Shown piece by piece: positions 11,601 through 22,785 of a stretch of 64,000 nt of DNA (its first letter is position 1; each line of letters starts with the position of its first letter). This DNA comes from Klebsormidium nitens. Its lineage: Eukaryota > Streptophyta > Klebsormidiophyceae > Klebsormidiales > Klebsormidiaceae. A program made the position numbers and the translations under genes. The notes beneath the pieces are model-generated. The model had not been told where the DNA came from, did not search any database, and was given only the letters and a program-made list of their open reading frames with translations. The stretch is from positions 1 to 64,000 of the forward strand of contig DF237268.1 of the NCBI GenBank assembly GCA_000708835.1, given 5' to 3'.

Positions 11601-13202
11601 CGTCAGGCGCTGCTTCGGGCCACCACGTGGGCCCTCAGGGCGGGCGCGTGTTCCCGCCCGACGACGAGTGGCGGCCCACGCTGGGCCCGATGAGCGTCGA
11701 CGAGGAGGTGGACGCGCTGGCGGCGTACCTGCGCACGCAAAGCGAGAGCGACTACCTGCACATGAAGGCAGCCGACATCCAGTTTAACCGCGACCCCGTC
11801 ACATGGGACATGACCTGGGACGACATCAACGTCTGTGAGCCGCCCCACCATGAGACGCTTTTCGTCGCAGAGAAAATTGTGATATTGAGAGCAGTCTCTG
11901 CGAATGCGGGGCAGAATGGGAGGCGTCGGGTTGACATTGTCAGGACCGTCAAACGCCTTGCCTTGCGTGGTCTCATGTTTCAAACGGACGCAGGAGGTGG
12001 AGTCATGACTTCCTCCGGGTCTCTGGCTGCGGCTCCTCGGGCGGCCCGCCACACTGCGCGCAAAGCTGCCCCCATAACCTCGCGCTGCCTTGTTGCATGT
12101 GCAGACTTTGATGGCGACTCCCGCATCGAGATCGACAATCTCATCAACGCCCCAGACGAGAAGCTGAGCTTTGCTGGGCCCGAGTGGGAGCGACCGCAGA
12201 GCGCCTGGGAGTTCATCCACACGGTCAGTTCCGCCCGTAGGCCTTGGGTAGCCGAATGCGGCAAAGGCCAGCTTGCGCAGGCTCCAGAAACCAACTTGTT
12301 TGCTGTTTGGAAGCAAGCGAGAGCCCGAGCGGCAAGAAGATGCCTTGTTGCAAGCATGGTCTATTGTTGCATCCCTTGAGAGCACGTGGTCTTGCTGTGA
12401 ATGGCTGGCCTCACCTGCTCTGAGCGTATTGGTCGCCCCTTGCAGATTGGTCGCCTCTTGCCCCCTCAGCCCGACATCCCCGAGACTGTGGAGTACCGCA
12501 GTGTGCCCAAGGTAGGCCGCCCACACCCAGCGGGTCTCCTCAGAAGCCGTCCGAAGCATGTCATGCTTGGGCGCCTAAACGTTTACACACCAGTGTCGGC
12601 AGAGGCAGCTGGGTTGTGGGCGAACTTGGATCACGCTCCCGCAGCTTTGGTTCGAAGTAGGAACGAGCGGGGAGAGAAGCGCCTGGCCGGGCAAATCTTC
12701 AATCAAGGCGTACAATCAAGGCGTACGATTGTCGCGGGCGCCTTGCTCCTGTGCGTTGCTATGGCAGGCATTTTGCCGTCCTTGCTGGCGTTATACCGCT
12801 GACCCCGCGTCGTGTGCTTGGCTGCAGTGGGAGCGCGAGTGGGGCCCTCACCCGCCGGCCATGCTGACGCCCGAGGACGAGCCGCTGGCGGTGCCGGCCG
12901 TGGAGGAGGAGGAGCGCGGGGAGGCGGCCGCGCTGGAGCTGGCCGAGGACGTGGGCGACGAGCTGGAGGACGACGAGCTGGAGCTGGCGCTGCCCAAGGG
13001 GGCCTTCGCGGAGGAGGACGACGGCGCGATAGCGGCAGGGGCGGGCGGCGCGCAGGGGGTCGACGTCAAAAAGTTGCTCAAGGGGGCTAAGAAGGAGTTC
13101 TCGCCGCGAAAAGGATCGACGGACGCGCTAGATAGATTAAATATCAAATCCTTACCGGACGATCTAGAGCTATTGGCCTCGGAAGATGAGGACTACCGAT
13201 GA
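8684..13202 (+). CDS. HEMERA/pTAC12-like acidic protein (5' end unresolved)
   Basis: Seven exons join with matching phases: 8684-8983, 9210-9832, 10877-11463, 11593-11834, 12105-12223, 12446-12511 and 12828-13202. The first exon encodes a very acidic Asp/Glu/Trp tract. The C-terminal half resembles plant HEMERA (pTAC12/PAP5): a charged RLQREEEKKKAMGIE segment; then Y-x-x-M, an aspartate and NRDP; then FDGD, a DNLINAP stretch, FAGPEWERP and IGR; then an acidic tail ending in SLPDDLELLASEDEDYR. In plants HEMERA belongs to the plastid-encoded RNA polymerase complex and also acts in phytochrome signalling. The reading of at least 770 residues is longer than plant HEMERA (about 530), and the middle (9210-11463) matches nothing I know. 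The resemblance is from memory of the family, not a search; a different chloroplast protein remains possible. Confidence 0.5.
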
Positions 13203-14208
13203 AAGGTTGAAAGGCTGGCGACCAGAGTAACCTCCTCAAAATTTTCTAGCTCCGCCCCACACTTTCAGAGTGACAGTGGCTCACTAAAGTAAATGGGGAA
13301 TGTAACGTTCGATCTAGCGCCCAGCCGCCGTGAGGCGCGAACCGCGATCGAAGACATGTATAGTAGGCATTGTGCCGCATATCATGGATTCATAATTCTA
13401 GCTGAATGCATGACAACAATTGTCAGAAGCGTTCGCAATTCCAATCAAGTATAGATAATTGTCATGAATGGTTGTCATTTAACCGACAGTACCACTTGAA
13501 TACCCGGTATGAAGAGTACCTTATTCTTCATGCCTGCAATATTACATGGGTTTTTAATTCAATCAAGGGCATCATTGGTTGTATATCATGTATTCGAGTT
13601 CATCACATCAACGTACCTACAGGCTCAACCCATGCATATAGCCCATTCATGCGATGATTGCGCCGTCAAATGGGGGCCGCCGCACATGGGAATCAATACA
13701 CAGATCGAAGTTGCGATTCACAACCGAACTGGCTATAACCTCTATGCGCGTGCCACCGTATGAGTGACTGTGCCAGATATGGTTACAACTTAATTCGGGC
13801 CGCGTATAATCATCATTTTTTCCCCCACCTTCTCATGACCGTGTTGGCATCACCGAAGTTGGCCGCTCATTCGATGTGGTGAGGACTTTCTTCTTTTGTC
13901 GCTTGTGCTACTGCCGTTCATTTCCATTCCCCACTCTAGTCTCGAGCATTGCACGCCGTATGTGATACTGACAAGCTGCCTAAGGACTTTAGCCCCAAGC
14001 TCTTATCCCAGCTGCTCAGGCCTGATTTGAATGGGCCGGGGATGGGCCGCCTTTGCTTTGCTTGTTCCGTGTGTGACCTTTGCATGTCGGCTGGAATCGG
14101 CAACCAGCACAAGCCCCTGCACAAGCCAAGAGCACAAGCCCATAGCGTCTGCAGCCTGCAAACTAGTGTTTGGATTTGTAAACCGCCGGTTCCTTTTTCC
14201 CCTCCAAA

Positions 14209-14271
14209 GAAAAGATCCCCAAAGCTTTGAAGTACGGGGCAGGGGTTTTTTAATGGTCCGGCGTTATGCAC
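14209..14271 (+). repeat. Dispersed 63 bp repeat, copy 1
   Basis: This segment, with the core AGTACGGGGCAGGGGTT, matches 31701-31765 along its whole length with a few substitutions and small gaps. A further shared block (ATAATGCACAAGCC at 14291-14304 against ATAATTCACAAGCT at 31772-31785) suggests the original unit was longer. It carries no reading frame of note. Confidence 0.65.
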
Positions 14272-14530
14272 TTCCAACCTAGTTTGCCATCATAATGCAC
14301 AAGCCACGAGAGTCTCCTGCCTACCATGTTCAACCTACCCGAATCGGCGCTGCAAGATTCCAAGGTATCCTGATCAAGTTGAGAACAAGTATAAGCACAA
14401 CTGAAATTCCAAGGACATTGATGAGAAGCATTGTAAGCAGGACTTGTAGCGTTGATGCGGTGTACTACGGACCTCTGGTAGGTAGGCATAGGCTAGCCAT
14501 CGCAAAGCAGAAGAGGACATACACAAACTC

Positions 14531-14970
14531 ATACATGTATGCCATGAGAAGCCTATGGCCTATTTGGCTACGGCAAGAACGAAAAGAGACCATCATTGCA
14601 TATCACACTGTGATCCTTAAAGTACGTTGCATGCCAGTGTGACGTGAAACTTTTCTCTGCCCTAGGCTGCATGCAGGCTGCATGCAATTAATTCAATGTA
14701 TATGTCTTAAGCGTCAGATCGTGTAATGACAGTGACCGGCAAGCCGCTGAGCGTTGTCATGCATCTCGGCAACATATATATAGCATGATACCGTGCAAGT
14801 GACCGCGGGCAGTACCGTGCCTAGTGACACATTGCAGTGTAGAGTGCGCGGCATGCTCAGCTGAGGCCGACTCGATGGTCTCTTTTCGTATACTCGCCAT
14901 AGCTCGATGGTCTCTTTTCGTACTCGCCGTAGCCAAATAGGCCATAGGCTTCTCATGGGCGGCATACATG
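14531..14970. mobile_element. Inverted-repeat element with the dispersed GCCTATGGCC core
   Basis: The left arm (14531-14593, plus orientation) and right arm (14872-14970, minus orientation) share ATGCC, CATGAGAAGCCTATGGCC, TATTTGGCTACGGC and ACGAAAAGAGACCATC. Both point inward and start from an ACATGTA word. The right arm carries an extra tandem copy of its inner part (14872-14905). The interior has no transposase. Three single copies of the same core occur elsewhere in the window, which fits a mobile non-autonomous family. Confidence 0.6.
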
Positions 14971-15293
14971 TACTCGATCGGAGCTCGCGTTCGGTCGGCC
15001 GCCGTGGATGGTTGGATCCAATGACGGAGTCGACTACAACATTTCTAAGATCGATTTTAAATATGCAAGTGGTACAGTATATGGCCGAAGCGCTAGGATA
15101 CATCATGCATCACAACGTGGTTGAGCACGTGAACGCGGCCACAGAAAATACCCGAGCTATTGCGGAGGCTGCGGCGGCAGAGTTGGCGGCGCGCGCGGAG
15201 AACGCGCCCGGTCAGATGAACCAGATGGACCTCATGCAGGACATTGCGGCGCTCGTCTACCAGCGCTTCCTGAAGGGGAAGAACCCGGAGTAG
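14907..15293 (+). CDS. Small hypothetical protein, member of a two-copy family
   Basis: The open frame runs from an ATG at 14907, inside the repeat arm; a start at 15063 is more likely to be genuine. From 15147 to the stop it reads a segment with TRAIAEAAAAELA, then ENAP, then LVYQRFLKGKN. A minus-strand frame at 43798-44301 has the same order: DTRAIA, a run of alanines, DNAP and IYDRLVKGKN. The shared block is about 50 residues, Ala-rich and probably helical. I do not recognise the family. It may be a cellular gene fragment, part of a mobile element or a single exon of a larger gene. Confidence 0.4.
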   Translation: MVSFRTRRSQIGHRLLMGGIHVLDRSSRSVGRRGWLDPMTESTTTFLRSILNMQVVQYMAEALGYIMHHNVVEHVNAATENTRAIAEAAAAELAARAENAPGQMNQMDLMQDIAALVYQRFLKGKNPE

Positions 15294-16170
15294 GCTTGAT
15301 AGAGTCTACTAGATTAGTTCAGACCATATCCTCTAGGGTGATGCACCGTAGAAGCCATCCCGCCGTAGTCATTTGCATAGCTTGTAGGTCATACACATAC
15401 ATTAAATCCCGTATGCATGAGATCGTAGATGGATCGTAGATTTGAGATTGGATTGAGAGTGATTTGCATGCCATCTAGCTAGTAAGACATTGGACATGAC
15501 TTGCAGCCGTAGCAAGCTGCAGAGTCAACTCATTGTACCGTCCCGGTCTCACCGGCAGCTAGACTTTGCCCGATGGCTCTATGTGGCTCAGGGCGTTAAT
15601 AAACCGTAAGTTACCATCACACCATATGATAGTACGTAGGTATACGGTAATCGTATCGGGTGCAACTATTAATGGATCATTCGCTTTAGTCCGATCTTGA
15701 CCGTCTCGCGCGCGTGCCACAATCGTAAATGAAGTCTAGAAACCAGGACGGGCGGCCCATATGTCACGCAAGTAAAAATCCGAGTCCATGATCGGTTTTT
15801 GAAAAGAGAACATTGAAGATTGTGCTTCATGCCCCTACCAAAGTGCCAAGCTGAGTGGGTTGATAAGGGCGTTGGTAAGCGAGAAATTATCGTCAGTACA
15901 TCGAGTCGTCCTTTGCCGGACTCACACTTAAGCTCTTAATTATTACATGAATTCAAGCCTAGACTAACTAGGGATCAATTTGCTTGCACCTTCTCCACAC
16001 TCTGTACAAACTTCGCTTGACAATAAACAGTGTATCAACTTCCTCACATTGAACGCTGTATGCGGGTAGTATACAACATCGTACAGGCCGCCTCGTCATG
16101 ATCTCGACCAAGTGGTCACATATGTGCATGCCCACTCTACCGAAGCTGACCTACCTAGACCCTAGTCAAC

Positions 16171-19100
16171 TTACATGTCCTCATTGGCACCACCTAGGGC
16201 TATGACGTTGAAGTTCAAAGCATCTGAAGACCGTGCGATGGATTTTTGAACTACCTTAGCGGAATCCTGCAAGAGATGAAGGGAACTCAACATTTCAAGA
16301 GAGATTGCCTTCGACCTGCTTCTTGGGTGTCTTCGACCGCTGTTTTTACATCAATGCGTGAGTATGCATGCTCATTTCATGCCCATTCCTTGCGTCCCAG
16401 TCCTCATGCAAGCCTGCAACAGGTCCCGCAGTCTGCAGCTGCTGCGCTCACCTGCAGTAACGTGCTGGGACTGCTAGGGCCATGTGGAATCGGGAACGGC
16501 TTCCGTCCATCCAGCTCGTAAAGGGTCCCTGCAATGACCACAGAAAGGTCGATTACATCCAGACCAGCGGCCAACGGGACTCTCTTTCTGCATCTGTTGC
16601 TGAACTTCATCCTCAAGTTACTTTCGATTTAAATCCTGACCCGATTCAGGCCTGAGGCCAGCACGCAGTGCCCCGAGTATCCTGCAGCAGTCCACTGATT
16701 TTGCCGCCAAGGAAAGCTGTGGAGCAAAATCAAGAGCACGAAATACCTGGCCAAAGAAACGCACAGCTACATCCAGATTCAGACTTCTGGCGACCCATGA
16801 CATGTCTACAAGTACAGCTACGACTGATATTCCCTTTGCCTAGCAATGTAACAGTACTCCTGGGGCTTTGCAATCTGCTAACGAACACCAAGGCATCTGA
16901 ATTTGCCAATCCGCAGTCTGGAAGCAAAGTTCAATTCCATGAGGCACACGTTTTGAATCTTCAAAAACTTCTACAGTAGCCAAGACATGAATTATTTTTG
17001 ATGATCGGTAGAAAACTCTGCCGAATCTCATTGCCAAGGCTAAACATGCCGCAGCTTCCAGGGCCGATGCATTTTACCAAAATTGCTAGTGCAATTTGAC
17101 AAAGTGCTTGATAAATGGCCAGAACCAAAGCTACGAAGAAGCCGTGGGTCTGTGACTCCGTTCAGAAGCCCTTTGTCAAAAGCAGTGCTTCCAGGAGCGC
17201 CTCAGACCCTCACTGCACGTCTAGATTGTTCCGCCCCCCTGCAATTGCGAGTTGCTGCGCCTCTTACTCCGTGAGGGGGCTGCGAGGGATCCCCGGCGGC
17301 AAGCATTGAGCAGGAGTGATACTGACTTAGTTGCGCTTACCTTGTTTTTCAACAAAGCAGACAAAGTGGAGGTTGACAGGGTCGTGCCGATCAGGGGCCT
17401 GCACCACAGATAGCCATAAGATACCATGGGTTCCTAGCACAGCGCTACTGCTGGGCACAAGTGGCCACCGCTGTGGGGCAGAGTGCAGGCGTTCATCTGT
17501 GTGCGGTTGCTTAGCCCCTACTCTCAATCAGGGCGATAGTCCGCCGCATGGAACATCGCAAGTGGCACAAAATCCCCATGAAGTCCCACGCCTCTGCAGC
17601 GGGCGCCCTCAGGTTGGGAGGAGCGCACACCCCCTCCCCCCCCCTTCCTTCCCCCTGCCTGCGCCTCACCTGGGTGTCCCCTGTGGAAGCGGCTGACTCA
17701 TGCGCCCCTTCCAGCTCCTGGTCCTCCTCCAGAAAGTGTGCCCGCTGAACGGAAGGACGGCCATCATTCAGAATTTGAAGAAGGCTGGGCAGTCGAGACG
17801 GGAAAGTCTAGTGCAAGCATGCGAAATTGAGGCTTTGTACCTGCAGCCCGTCATGCCCTGAGCGTCGATGCAAGTACACTGGAGCTGACCGGAACCTGCC
17901 ACAACAATCAGCCTGTCGAAGGAGCGGGTTGTTTTGGCAGACCCTCAACGCAGTCAACCCAGCCTTTTGACAAGTCCATGGTGCCACGCCCACAACCAGG
18001 CACCAAGAAGCTCTCCTGGTGGCTCACCTCCATGGGGCTCATTGCTGCTGTCTTCTCCTTGAATCTCTCCAGGTACGACCCATGGCCTGCACACCCAAGA
18101 CACAAGGGTCCACGTTGGCAAGCATCGAGAAGGGGCTGCACATCCCCAGGTTCATCTCCTACACAGGTACACCAGCGCAAGCTTGCGCACATTCCGCTGG
18201 GCAGCACGGTGGACTCCGACCACGGTGGTGGCGATGGCGGTGGTGGTGGCAGTGGCGGGGGCTTTGCCGGTGGTGGTGGCGATGGTGGTGGTGGTGGTGC
18301 TGGTGCTGGCAGTGGCGGTGGTGGTGCTTGCCATCAGGCAGCGGGGGTGCCCTTACCTGGTGGCACCGCTTCTGCATTATTCAGCAGGGCGTGCAGCAGC
18401 CCAATCGTGCCGCACGCGTTGCCCACTGTCTGCCGCAAGAAGTAGACACTCTGGCCAGCGCCCGCCCCTGCGCTGCTCGCAGCCAGGTCCTTGATTTCAT
18501 CAGCATCGGCGGCGTCTGACTGCGGCAGAATGCGATCAAGGGGCTATGGTACGGGTGGTTGAGGAAAGCCCAGCGTCCAAAACCAGGCTGCCTCTTTATC
18601 TAAACGCTGGACATCAACCTTGCCCCTGTTGCTTTGGTAAAAGTTGCCCGCTAAAAGCAAGGCGGTCGATCAAACGAGTTGCCACCCTTTGGGCCACTTT
18701 CACCCAGTTGCTTTTGTAGAACCACTCTTCGAGTTGATGACTAGCTTGGGGATAGGTGAAGATTCAGGAAGCTTAGAGTAAAAGCTATCAGGCAAGGGAT
18801 TGAAGCCTTGTCTGAATTGACCTGGCCTAAAATCGGCTAGCATAGTGAGGTAGACCTTTTGCCCCCTGAACCCTAATCCTAATTTACCCTCTCCCTCAAT
18901 CACAGCTAGAGCAGACGCAGAACAAGGAGCAGTGCTGAAACAACAATGATGCTGCCGTAAAGATGAATCCGCTCCAAAAAAAGCAGGGCGCCAGCATCCC
19001 AAACTCCTGCTCACTTGCTCGGTGATTGGAAACAACAGGAGGACGGCTCGCACGGGCTGCGGCACCATGGCCAGCAGGTCGGGGTCCAGGCCAAACACAT

Positions 19101-19376
19101 CATGAAAGGCGGCAGAAGGAGGAGCGCCAAGCCGCCGAGCAAACTGCAAGTACCCACTTGGCCAATGAGACATCCTTCAATGTTGTTCAGAGATGGATAG
19201 AAGCAGGCGGTCCAGTCTGACTGATTGCAAGGCTTTCTAAAGGCTTAATAAAGCAATCACATGCAGACTTCTGGAGAGTTTTTGCAACTTCGACAGCGGT
19301 CACTTACATCGTTCATAACGTCCGGATTCGCCTCCAAGGGGAGCCATTTGCGTCCAGTATCCTCCTCCATTGCCAT
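16171..19376 (-). CDS. UCH3: Ubiquitin carboxyl-terminal hydrolase, UCH-L3 type
   Basis: Eight exons give a complete 241-residue protein: 19308-19376, 19015-19143, 18357-18519, 18028-18086, 17670-17744, 17341-17398, 16452-16528 and 16171-16266. The start, [20 protein letters not shown], is the family N terminus. Peptidase C12 residues are all present: oxyanion Gln96 and nucleophile Cys102 in [11 protein letters not shown], His176 in NLHFV and Asp191 in [10 protein letters not shown]. Spacing matches the human enzyme. These cysteine proteases remove small adducts from the C terminus of ubiquitin (and NEDD8) in cytosol and nucleus. There is no C-terminal extension as in the UCH37 class. The intron between exons 3 and 4 holds a GGT/GGC-rich simple repeat. 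The gene is divergent from psaG, with start codons 580 bp apart. Confidence 0.96.
18220..18332 (+). repeat. GGT/GGC trinucleotide-rich tract in a UCH3 intron
   Basis: The plus strand is a run of GGT, GGC and GCT triplets. It creates long glycine or histidine reading frames on either strand that are artefacts of the repeat. It lies inside the intron between UCH3 exons 18028-18086 and 18357-18519, so it is not translated in the gene model. Confidence 0.8.
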
Positions 19377-19956
19377 GCACTCAAGCTGAGCGACAAGGCG
19401 AATATGACGAACAGTAGCTTCCTGTCTCAACAGCAGCCGGAGTGCAATTTAAACTGCGCTATTCTTCAATGTTCACCGCGCATAGGCCTAGACCTAGAGG
19501 CATTCATGAAATTCCCTTTGCAGCTTGGAGTCGGACCACCTGGCACCTTCCCGAGTCCATCTTCATTTTGCAAATGTAGAGCCGGGTGGGTTAGCGCGTT
19601 GCCTGGTTCAGTAAACCCGAATCCATACAGGGCTGCAACCATTGGTTGGAGTCACCTTGTACAAGATAACGCGCTGTGTATACCGTCCGATCGAGACTCG
19701 CGGCACAACTTCACCTTCGATCTGTGCACAGAAACAGGAAAAAGCCGATTTCACTGGATGAATGAGGAAACCACCTTAAGGAAGCAAACCCAGTCTTGAA
19801 CATTGCCCAGGAAGACGCTCTGCTGGACGTCTCCGCCTCAGGTTTCTGCTGAATCCCTGCTTCACTCTTGACGCAAGCAATTCAACCTTCTGCATCTTGT
19901 TCGTCGCGACCCAGTTTACAGTTCCAACTTTTAGCAAGACGTACGCAATTTAAAAA
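19377..19956. promoter_or_regulatory. Shared divergent intergenic region, UCH3 and psaG
   Basis: The two start codons face away from each other across 580 bp, so both promoters and 5' UTRs must lie here. No clear TATA box was identified. The stretch just upstream of the psaG start is AT-rich, ending in a short A run (19952-19957) that places the ATG in an A-rich context. Confidence 0.5.
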
Positions 19957-21410
19957 ATGGCTGCTGTCGCTGCTGTCTCTTCCCGGGCCCTGGCCGCTCC
20001 TAGCTGCGGGCTGCGTCAGGTGAACCGGCTAGACAATGTGGCCCCCAGCCATGCGGCGGTGCTGCCGCGGGTGGCACAGAGCAGCAGGGTGGTGTGCCTA
20101 AACCCGTCCATTGTCATCTCAGGGTCCACCGCGCTGTCACTGGTGAGTGGACGCGGCAGACGGAGCAAGCGACCTGAAAGTTGCACTGGAGAAGCAATGC
20201 CATCTGGCCTGCATGGTTTCAAGCACCTGGCCCAGAATCTTCAATCCTGCTAGGATATGGCAAGTGGATTCAACCCATTGTGTCTGCCCTGTGCAGGCTT
20301 TGGGGAGGTTCGCGTTCCGCCCTTTCTGGAAGAGAACAAACGAGGAGCAAGGGCGCCCAGTGCAGGTCAGAACATGCGGGCTTGGATTGTGACTGGTCAG
20401 CATAGGAATTGAAAGGGCAATCCAGTTGCATATAAACTGCGCCCACAAGCATCTTGTCTGTCATTGCATTTGCTGATGGTCAGACCAGTTCTTGTAGCCA
20501 ACCAACTTGTAGCACACTCGGCCTGGGTAGCACTTAGTCCAGTTGGCCCTTCTTGAACAGTGTATCCGTGTCTTCCAGACTGGACTTATCATCTCTCAAT
20601 CGGCAATAGTTGCCTGCATTGGAAAGAGTACAGACGTAATCGTCGATGAGCCGTCCAATTGTGAATTTTCAGTGTCCACATTGTGGGGGGACACTGTTGC
20701 TGTGTTTGGCTTCCAGTCCCAGCCAGCTGTCACTTGGATTGTCATCTTCTTATGCCTATGCACTAAAGAGGCTTTTGCTCTGCAGAACGGTGTCACCCAC
20801 GAGGACGCGGGTGACTCCAGGGCAGCTGAGGTCTCGTCTGTGTTGAAGAGCAACGACCCAGAGGGTTTCAGTGTTGTCGAGGTAAGGGCCAGCTGCTCCC
20901 AGTCCGCTGCTGAAGGACCCGTATTCAAGTGCTCACCAGAGTCTGCGGAGAAGTGGGGATGCAGGACCTAAGTCTGGGCATGTGTCTTGTCCATGAGATG
21001 TTCACGCTCTCTCGTCCTTCAAACCTGGGGTTTGCCGCAGTAGCAAGCGCCGCCCATCCAAATGGGTTGGCGCAGCATTGCAGAACCTCCCCTCTTACGC
21101 GCCTCACTCGCCTCCAGGTCCTCGCATGGGGTGCCATTGGCCACGCAATTGCATACTTCATTCTTGCAACTGCCTCCAACGGGTGAGTCTTGCTGATGCG
21201 CGTGATCCACATGAATCTTTACCCTTCAGACACTTGATCATGGATGCGCTCGCTGTAGCAGGCATGGTCTTCAAAGTTCTGTTTGTAGAGCAGTCTCTTG
21301 CAAAATTGTGCGCCGGCAATATCTAGACCTCATACCAGGACCGAATGTAGTGCCTGATTGTGACTGGATTCGCGGCTTTATTTGGTTGCAGGTATGAGCC
21401 CAAGTTTTAG
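19957..21410 (+). CDS. PSAG: Photosystem I reaction centre subunit V (PsaG), precursor
   Basis: Five exons (19957-20142, 20297-20365, 20786-20881, 21118-21182, 21392-21410) join in phase to give 144 residues. The first 45 or so are Ala/Ser/Arg-rich with few acidic residues, a typical chloroplast transit peptide. The mature part starts near NPSIVISGSTALSL. It then has LGRF, NGVTHEDAGD, LKSNDPEGF and LAWGAIGHAIAYFILA, and ends in ASNGYEPKF, which is PsaG rather than its paralogue PsaK. PsaG is a thylakoid protein with two membrane helices, here about residues 50-68 and 117-135. It sits at the edge of the PSI core beside PsaB and anchors LHCI. The ATG is the only one in frame with a plausible transit peptide. 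Confidence 0.97.
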
Positions 21411-22342
21411 GGATCTGTACAATCTGAACAGCGCGAGTACTTGAGTCTGCAAGGAACACGATGTGGGCTGCTCTTCTGGCAAGCAACTCAGTCAAGTTGC
21501 TGTTGAGAAGAGAGCCGAATCAGTGGCGCCAGCTTAGTTGATGCTATTTGCGACGAACATTTAAGACTGGAGCTTGTGTACATGTATAGAGACTGGTGCT
21601 TCATACAAGCAGTTTGTGATTCTCTGCAAGTGAATACGTCTTGGCAAGCCTGAGCTCTTGATCAAAAGAGGAATGATCATCTTGGTTGTAATCATAATCG
21701 AGTTTTGCTGCACAAGAAATTCTTTCACACTGAGCGAAGGGAAGTGTGTCAATTGCCCGTCGCGGCAGTGAGTTTCGGCTTGTGAAAGTCAAAGCAAATC
21801 TACCACAGCGGAAAGGTAACCCATCTAGACTGCACATGTCACGGAACCGTGCTTGTGAAGCGCCACGACTCTTTGGCCATATATAGACTGATTGCTTGAT
21901 GGGCGCCTTCCAAGCCTTGCTTTGCGGCCTTTCCATTCTGGACTTTTATGGGAGTGTTTGCGCACCCGTCGTCCCGCACCAGCCTTTTCGTGTTCATATA
22001 GTGAGCCTGTGAGTCAAGAATATTCCGACATGTGCCAGCCTGCGTGTGAGTTCACAGTAAGCACATTGCATGAGTTATGCTAGGCTACTAGGCTATTGCA
22101 AGTACGTACCTCAAGATCCAGTCACTCTGCTAGCGAGTTGATACAAAACTTGCTCCTCAATGCATATTATAAGATGCGTGTGGCAGTAATGCGCGCGACC
22201 TGTGTATTTCGGAAGCTAGGTACATGTAGTAGTACCGTGCTGCCTGTCGAAACATGCATGTATATATAGCATGGCTGCCCGGAGGCTTTGTTTTGTACAA
22301 GTATACTTTCGAATTGAATGCAGATCACTTGTATACAAGGAC

Positions 22343-22785
22343 GTACCGTCACTTTGAAGTGGCACCCGGTTAGGTATTTAAGTACGGCACTTTGGCTTGA
22401 GGGTCACAAGCCCCCCCCCCCGGATCCCGGCCTTGTTATCACAAAAATGGTCAAGGCCCCGAGCCAGTTGTCCACCAACCGGGCCGGCCACAGGTTTGAA
22501 GAAAAGCACTGTCATATACATGTTTTTGCCTCTTTTTCACGTTGAAAAGTGTATTTTTGTAGCATTCAAGGGGTAGATGTTCGCATCATTCTGTGGGCAA
22601 AAGGAGGATAAAATAGCATGTAAAAGAAGATTCTGCACCAAAGACCCGGCTAGGGCTGCGCCCCAAGTTAAAGGCCTCAATTGAAGCCCCTTCCCCCTCC
22701 GGCCCCACCTTCAGTTGGATGAAGCAACCCAAGGCCCCCCCCCCAACAGAATACCTAAGGGGGTGCCACTTCAAAGTGACGGTAC
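22343..22785. mobile_element. MITE with long terminal inverted repeats and TA ends
   Basis: The left end reads GTACCGTCACTTTGAAGTGG, continuing CACCCGGTTAGGTATT. The right end in reverse complement is identical apart from two bases (CACCCCCTTAGGTATT), so the arms are about 36 bp. Each arm begins with TA after a G, which fits a TA target duplication. The 443 bp interior has two C runs and no transposase. A partial copy of the same end is in an OSCA intron (51429-51451). It is non-autonomous, and its class (Tc1/mariner-like) is inferred from TA. Confidence 0.75.

Larger units (their letters stand above)
13203..16170. other. Intergenic region with dispersed repeats and one small ORF
   Basis: This separates the HEMERA-like gene from the convergent UCH3 gene. 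It holds a 63 bp dispersed repeat (14209-14271), an inverted-repeat element (14531-14970) and a small reading frame ending at 15293, each listed separately. I see nothing recognisable in 13203-14200 or in 15294-16170. Confidence 0.5.

Noticed and set aside
11603-12559. 318-codon minus-strand frame
   Set aside because: It crosses several spliced exons of the plus-strand HEMERA-like gene and matches no family.
18159-18377. Histidine-rich and glycine-rich frames
   Set aside because: They are translations of a GGT/GGC simple repeat inside a UCH3 intron.
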